A stretch of DNA of 64,000 nucleotides from Spisula solida. Its lineage: Eukaryota; Mollusca; Bivalvia; Venerida; Mactridae. Of the stretch, positions 57,799-64,000 are shown piece by piece; positions within the stretch are counted from its first letter, which is position 1; every line of letters begins with the position of its first letter. Where the stretch lies: positions 7,235,030 through 7,299,029 of the forward strand of contig OX365947.1 in assembly GCA_947247005.1 (NCBI GenBank). The letters are read 5' to 3'. Under the pieces are notes generated by a model, which saw nothing but the letters and a program-made list of their open reading frames with translations, was not told the DNA's origin and searched no databases. A program made the translations under genes and the position numbers.

Positions 57799-58870
57799 TG
57801 ATTGAGCCGCGATCTGAGAAAAGGGCCCTTATGACATTTTTTTGGAATTTTGTTTTTTGGCATTTTCTGTCGAAATAATCTCTCCTGTACACAATAAAAA
57901 AATATTTTTGTCAAAATTCCAAATATTCACAAAGTTATGACCTTCCAATGGAACCAATGACATGTATGTTTTTGTGCAAAAACGCACATCTCAACATTGA
58001 CATATTTTTGTACTGTTTGTGTGTTAGTGGCATTATCCCACAAACGTTCACCTGCTATGAATCAACATATCATTTGAATAATGGTACTTGTTTGTGAGGC
58101 GTTACAAATCTGTGTAAATATTTTACGCTTTTATTTTGTTTTGGTTGCTATAGCAACCATTTCTTCAAGGAATAAAAAAATATACCAAATTATCTTGTTT
58201 ACTACTAATTATCATAAAAATATTACCAATGCCATATATGGCCATTATATTAATAAAGTCTATGACTAGATTTTTTATTTATTTTGAATGGTTTTGCTTC
58301 TTCCGTTTCAATACCATGGCAACCAATTCTTTTGAATTACTAGTCCTCAAATATGTCGTGACACTAATGTGTATTTAACGCTAGTGTTTTATGTACATGA
58401 AGTCATATTGAAACAATAACAAATACATGCTATGCATAGTTGGATTTTTAAATTGGATATTATCTTATTGCTGTTGTCATAGCAACAATTACTCAATTTA
58501 ACAATACTCTGCATTTATATACGTAAAGTCATAAATATTTTAGAAATGCTGAAAACTGTTTGATTTTTGGTGCAATTAATGACGGGAAAGCTTAAATCAG
58601 GTAGTGTTAGGTATCACATAGACTGGAATGGATCTACGTTGTAGTATTATGTACTTCCCATGGAACAAGAAATGGCTTTAAAGTTAGGCATGAGTACTAC
58701 ACCGGGCCTTGAATTGCTGTACTGTATAGATAGGGTATCGGGCGGCAAAACTGTCCATAGCGCCTGGTATAGTTGTTCCGAGCAGCCTTAAGTTAATGTT
58801 TTTATATATTAAGCAAAAGGTTACTACTAACATATCGCAGTAAATTATTAACGAATACTCTGCTTAATGA
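57799..58870. other. Transposon-end word, then A/T-rich non-coding sequence
   Basis: 57794-57830 reads gagccgcgatctgagaaaag, likely one end of an inverted-repeat element whose other end was not found. The remainder has phrases with gttgctatagcaaccat (a short dyad near 58143) but no supported gene. Confidence 0.4.
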
Positions 58871-58874
58871 CATT

Positions 58875-60300
58875 GTGGTCCGCCGATTCCAAAATCCTCA
58901 CTTTTGTTTATATTTTATGTTTTACCTCAAAAATATATCAAGATGCACAACATTTTGACATCAGATTATTAATATCTTAAGCGATAAGACAACATGTGCC
59001 TATCAAAGGGATTTATTATAAAAAAACATCAATAATAGCATTGCTGTAAACCGATTCCAAAATTCACTATTTTAGTTTCTATTTTGTTAGATTTTACCCC
59101 AAAATATCGCATTACAACTAAAAGCTTACACAATCTTATGATATATTATACTATAAGTTAGTAAAATCAGGTTGCAATGATTTTTGATATAATACGATTA
59201 TAAATGACACTGTGGTCAGCCGATTCCAAAAATCCTCACTTTTGTTTATATTTTGTTTAAGTTTTACCCCAAAAAATAACTCAAGATGCACAAGGTTTTG
59301 ACCCAAACTTATAAATATCTTAAGCGGAAAGACAACATGTGCCTATCAAAGGGATTTATTATCAAAAAACATGAATAATGGCAATGCAGTTCACCGATTC
59401 CAAAAATCACCATTTTAGTTCATATTTTGTAAGATTTTACCCCAAAATATCCTATTTCAACTAAAAGCTTACACAATCTTATGATATATTATACTATAAG
59501 TAAATAAAATCAGATTGCAATAAATTTTGATATAATACGATTATAAATGACACTGTGTTCCGCCGATTCCTAAAATCCGCACTTTTGTTTATATTTTTTA
59601 AAGTTTTACCCCCAAATATAATTCCAAATGCACAAGATTTTAACCCAAAATCAATAATATTTTAAGTGGAAAGACAACATGTGCCTATCAAAGGGATTTA
59701 TTATCAAGTAACATGAATAATGGCATTGCTGTACACCGATTCCAAAAATCACTATTTTAGTTTCTGTTTTGTAAGATTTTACCCCAAAAGATCGTATCTT
59801 GAACATAAGCTTATAAAATCTTATGATCTATTATACTACAAGTTGCTACAGTCCTATAGCAATGAATTTCGATAAAATACGATTATAAATGACATTGTGG
59901 TCGGCCGATTCCAAAATTCCTCACTTTTGTTTATATTTTGTTAAGGTTTACCCCAAAAATAGCTCAAGATGCACAAGCTTTTGACCCAAACTTATTAATA
60001 TCTTAAGCGGAAAGACAACATGTGCCTATCAAAGTGATTTATTATCAAGTAACATGAATAATAGCATTGCAGTGAACTGATTCCAAAAATCACTATTTTA
60101 GTTTCTATTTTGAATGATTTTACCCCAAAAGATCGTATCTTGAACAAAAGCTTATAAAATCGTATGATCCATTATACTTCAAGTTGCTACAATCCAATTG
60201 CAATGATTTTTTTATAAAATATGATAATAAATGACAATGTGGTCGGCCGATTCCAAAAATCCTCATTTCTGTTTATAATTTGTTATGTTTTACCCTAAAA
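58875..60300 (+). repeat. Satellite of about 170-bp monomers in A-B dimers (period about 342 bp)
   Basis: ccgattcc or a one-base variant recurs at 58883, 59051, 59220, 59394, 59563, 59735, 59905, 60077 and 60247 (steps of 168-174). Alternate monomers differ: type A has tcctcacttttgtttatatt and gacaacatgtgcctatcaaa; type B has tcactattttagtttctatt and a taaaatcttatgatatatta version. A-type words recur every 341-343 bp (58988, 59331, 59673, 60014). Divergence between dimers is clear, so it is older than the 953-bp array. Confidence 0.85.
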
Positions 60301-60339
60301 ATTCAGATCCTACATGTTAGTATGGAACTCCATATTAAC

Positions 60340-60618
60340 GTAATCCGTCCATCATTAGCCGACGTCATTTCGACGTAATTTCGTGTTATTACGGGAAACT
60401 TCGGTACCGTCCGGAAAATTTTATAAACATCCGTAAACATTAAATATTTTTATTTTACGGTATTCATATCAATAAATCTGCTTAATAAATTATGTCTTGG
60501 TAATTATATTTGACGATCTTTAAAAATATAAATTTAAAATAAAAAAAATAGTGACGAGTTCCTTCCCTTTGATATTCGAAGTCATAGAAACGCTCGCGAA
60601 ATCAAGCGCCGAAATGAC
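60340..60618 (+). promoter_or_regulatory. CpG-richer putative promoter and 5' UTR of the small gene
   Basis: CG dinucleotides are frequent here (for example gccgacgtcatttcgacgta at 60359, cgctcgcgaaatcaagcgcc near 60591), while most of the window has few. A TGACGTCA-like word (cgacgtca) lies at about 60360. No TATA box at a clear distance. Promoter role is inferred from position only. Confidence 0.35.
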
Positions 60619-62018
60619 ATGGCGAGCAGACTTATTCTCGACGTGAGGTCGATTTTGTCACCAAAACTGTGTTATTCGGAAGGGTTGAGGACTATTATCA
60701 GTCTAAATTTCATTGGTAAACACCGTTGTGAGGACGAATACCGTTATTCTTATGAATTTTCGGTTGAGAACGATGGAAATCTCGGAAACAAACATTGAGC
60801 TGTTGAGAAAACGAAAGTAGAAATATTTCTGTTGCACCATTTCGTCGAGAAGAGACTCAATAGTGCAAACCAGCCTATGTTGATGTTCATCACGATGCTT
60901 CTCAACACTATTGAGGTAAAACTTGCTAAAACATTGTGTTCTTGATCAAATATTCTTGTATCAGATGAGCGTTATAGGCTCCATTTTACATCTTGTTATT
61001 GTCAGCTCGACTGTACTTGGTCATTTTCAATTCAGAACTATTCTAATTTTGAATGGTTATTTTTGTGATCTTCGTGTAAGCATAGTGTTATTTTAACTAG
61101 ATCAAATGGATAATTTAGTTTAAAAAGCTCAGTGGAAGTCTCGCTTGTTTTTTTGTAAAAGATGTAGGCCTACAAGGAATAGCCCATGTATCTACATGTA
61201 CATATTTGTGAAAGAACTGGACTACATGTACCGAAATAGCCTTGTAGTAGCCGCAGGTCTATTGTTTAGTGTACTCGACTTGTAACCGGGAAAGCCGGGT
61301 TCAAGGTCCAGGCCTTTTTTTTGCTGAATTTTGTAGAGGCCCAGGCCCTTTTTGTTTTGTGAAAATTTAGCACGAAAATCCTCAAAATTGTGACAAAGTT
61401 GGCGCAGAAACTTTTCAAATTGTTATAAACTAAGCGCGATAAATCATCAAATTGTGAAATAATTTTTTCAGATGTTGGCTCTCAATTTTTGTCCACTTGT
61501 CCCAAACATGCATGTTATGATATAATACTTCATATCAAGTCCAGTACAGGAATATATGACTTTTTATCTATGTTTGGTTTGTTTGATGCTTTGTGGTGAA
61601 GTTGTGAAGGGGCCTTTATAAATTGTGAAAGGGGCCTATAGGAAATTGTGAAAGGGGCTGATGAAGGCCCCTCGTATATTATATAGTGAAAAAAAGCCCT
61701 GAGTTCACATAATACTTGTTGCAACATCTGTCTATTTGATAGAAAAACAAAACAAATATATCTGAAATATATTTGAATTGCTACAGATTCTTATAAATGT
61801 AGTTTACCTTAAGCATTTCTGCACTAAGTATGCGACATGACACTATAAATCTGCCAAGTCACTTAGTGTCATCATAATAAACAACAAGGTGATAATAATT
61901 ATTATTTATATTTGCAGGGAATCGAGAATGGTACGTTTCACTTGAAACAGTTGACTTCAAAACTAGAGATGCTGAAGAAATGTGTGCAGAATTGAGAAAA
62001 TGTAAAAGTGTAGTGTAA
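60619..62018 (+). CDS. Candidate small two-exon gene, 65-aa protein
   Basis: Exon 1 coding 60619-60715 begins ATGG in a good Kozak context (gacATGGcg) and encodes MASRLILDVRSILSPKLCYS, then EGLRTIISLNFI; donor TTG|GTAAAC at 60716. Exon 2 starts at 61918 after acceptor tttatatttgcag; the split codon becomes Gly and the frame runs NREWYVSLETVDFKTRDAEE, then MCAELRKCKSVV and TAA at 62016-62018. Phase agrees although each half was found separately. If the first intron is retained, the frame ends at 60796-60798 (59 aa). A second donor at 60916 (GAG|GTAAAA) allows another splice form. A donor at 62026 and an acceptor before 62608 suggest a 3' UTR exon. CpG words cluster at 60350-60660, unlike the surroundings. 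An overlapping upstream ATG (60614) opens a 10-codon frame. The protein is not recognised. Confidence 0.5.
61247..61318 (+). repeat. tRNA-Thr-like sequence followed by a T run
   Basis: gactcgacttgtaaccggga-like words (61273-61292) match a Thr (TGT) anticodon arm, and GGGTTCAAGGTCC (61298-61310) resembles a B box; TTTTTTTT follows at 61315. The A box is weak and the acceptor and T stems do not pair, so it is likely a SINE head or pseudogene inside the intron of the small gene. Confidence 0.35.
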
Positions 62019-62607
62019 CTGTGAGGTAATGCATGATTGTATTGTTACAGTTTGTTGCATAAGCAGAAGTAATGCGCGTCCATGTTTTGCAAATACATTG
62101 TTCCTAATGCAAAATTTAGGTTATAATTAAGCACCTATCCCTAATTCAACGATTTGAACTTTCTGTCTTATAATTGTATACATAATTCAGTTTGGTTGCT
62201 AAAATTGTTTTTGGTTGTAGTTACCATGACAATATTCCAAATAAATTCAAATTATATTGCAGTTCAGTCATAGATCTGTTCTTATAATATCTGTCTTTAT
62301 TGGAGCTGTCATTGACGATTCCGATATATCGTTGATACATTGATATATTGATTTTCAAGTAAAGGTGAACACGAAACAGACCTATCAGTCATGTAGCAGT
62401 CACTTAATTTGAATTCTTCACTCTATATGTTTAATACTGGGTATAGATTCAGCTTTTGAAAATAGCACCTTTGGTTTTAGTTTAGATTTGATATAATTTG
62501 ACAATTTCTGAACTTTCATTTTTTTAACAAAGAAAATGTTTTGTGCAGGACCACCAGGGTCATATTAGTATATACATGTAATTATAATGTTATAATATTA
62601 TTTGCAG

Positions 62608-62970
62608 GTTGTGAAATACTGTTGCTGAATACTACACAGATTGCAACAGTGGAATCAGACATAGCATATTACCCGGAATGCAGCACGGGAACAAGATTTT
62701 GCATATAACCCAGATCGGACCATGGAACTTTTTTCTGAAAGATTGTTAAATATTTACATATTAATAGAGGAATATATCGCGCAGTTGTTCCAGTCGTTGC
62801 CGGCAGTCACTAATGCTACTTTTATACTTGCACTCAGAAATGGTTGTATTGTTCAAGATTAGTGTCAGTGTTCATACCGTCTAAATTTGGATTGGCAGAC
62901 AAAGTTCCTTTACTTTGATTCCATGTGACAGTTTTCCTGTGTCATAAAGTGCATTCTATTGTATAAATAA
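62608..62970 (+). other. Candidate 3' UTR exon of the small gene
   Basis: The acceptor attatttgcag precedes 62608. The exon has no long frame. A canonical AATAAA was not found before 62970; TATAAATAATA at about 62960 is a weak alternative poly(A) region. Confidence 0.3.
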
Positions 62971-63135
62971 TATTTGAGTGTCAATTAAGAACTTGGGATA
63001 CAGAGTGTATGAGTTAATTTTCACCCATTACTCCATAGATATACAACTTGAACATTTATAAGTATGAGACAGGACATATAAACTTTATAAGGGTATGATT
63101 ATACTTGTAAAGTATGCTTGGGTATATTGAGTTTA

Positions 63136-63790
63136 GCACACCTGTCATATAGTCACAAGGTGAGCTTTTGTGATCACTCGATGTCCGTCATTCCCACCCT
63201 TTTTGCTTGCATAGGCAGTAGAAATCACAATTTTACTATAATCTTTATGAAACATAGACACAACGACCATCTCAACAAATATTTATTTTATATTGGGTCA
63301 TTTGGGGTTAAAAAGGTGTTACTTGGTCAAATCATACATGAATCTTGTGAAGTCACAGGAGTTCACTATTTTGGTCCAATTTTTATGACTGATCATCTCA
63401 ACAAAATCTGGCTCAAGTTCTATATTGGGTCATAAGTGGTCAAAACATAGGTCAATATCATTATGTCAAATCATACATAAACCTTGTGCAGTCTCTAAAG
63501 GTCTCCAGTTTGGTTTAATCTTCATGAAACTTGATGACAATGATCCCTAAACAAAGTCTATGTCAAGTTCTACATTGGGTCATCTGGGATAAAAAAAACC
63601 TAGGTCACTATAGATCCAATCATGCATACATGTACACATTGAGTAGTCACTAGAGGCCACAATTTTAGTCTAATCTTTATGAAACTTTGTGACTTTGGTC
63701 ACGATGATCAACTCAGGGTCATCTGGGGTTAAAAACTAGGCCACTGTGTTAAATAATCGATAAAGCTAAGTTGTCTTTTAGGGCATGTGG
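63136..63790 (+). mobile_element. AGCTCACC-type repeat, second copy, with four internal sub-repeats
   Basis: Begins cacaaggtgagcttttgtga followed by tcactcgatgtccgtc. The sub-repeat phrase cacaattttagtctaatctt and atgaaac recurs near 63224, 63367, 63505 and 63659 (steps about 138-154), each followed by gggtcat...gggg. Related in layout to 10770-12967. The 105-codon frame across it is repeat sequence. Confidence 0.6.
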
Positions 63791-64000
63791 CTAATGCTGT
63801 GTTGATTGTGACAAATGGATGGCTGTCAGTTCACTAATGTCTAAAACATATTTGCTTTTGAATGAAAACATGACGTGTGTATATTCATTTTCTTAGTTAG
63901 ATCATTAGCTATAAGCCAATGGATGTTTTAATGCGTTTTCTTATTTTTGGGGTTATACAATGGTCCAGCCAAAGGGAAGGAATTTAACTATTTCTGTATC

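Overview
The window looks like nuclear DNA of a marine mollusc, most likely a bivalve. It is AT-rich and intron-bearing, has almost no long open frames, and is crowded with short inverted-repeat transposons, tRNA-headed SINEs and decayed LINEs of the style common in bivalve genomes. No database search was possible, so the taxon is an inference. No bacterial operon, phage or CRISPR array is seen.

Region 1 (1-26.9 kb) is a transposon mosaic. It holds the 5' part of a decayed LINE (minus strand, 1-2150); a 4-copy tandem repeat (2.8-3.5 kb); a MITE family starting GGTGTCAC (four copies, one split by a SINE with a 5-bp target duplication); a 605-bp element with perfect 32-bp inverted ends whose empty site survives in a nearby paralogous copy; one long Mutator-like transposase gene (minus, about 7.7-9.6 kb); nested LINE reverse-transcriptase fragments (13.0-14.0 kb); and three non-autonomous pogo/Tigger-like elements flanked by TA. 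At 21.1-23.9 kb lies a broken multi-exon copy of a PML-like DEDDh exonuclease gene (minus), with one pogo-like element inside its intron.

Region 2 (about 27.0-54.3 kb) is the dominant feature: a head-to-tail macrosatellite of 953-954 bp units, about 28.6 copies, nearly identical by eye. Each unit carries a tRNA-like, Pol III promoter-like module (two A boxes, one B-like box, and a T6 run downstream) and a 16-bp perfect palindrome. Marker variants show blockwise, higher-order arrangement. Diverged single copies of parts of the unit lie on both sides (26.0-27.0 and 57.5-57.8 kb), next to short exon-like minus-strand coding segments. This suggests that the array grew from a piece of an older, already duplicated, minus-strand gene region.

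Region 3 (54.3-64 kb) has more exon-like remnants, a fold-back element, an ACTCA-rich simple array, a second satellite of about 170-bp monomers in A-B dimers (58.9-60.3 kb), and a candidate small two-exon gene on the plus strand (start 60619, stop 62018; 65 aa) whose two exons join in phase. The window ends in another copy of a bivalve-type repeat with internal sub-repeats.
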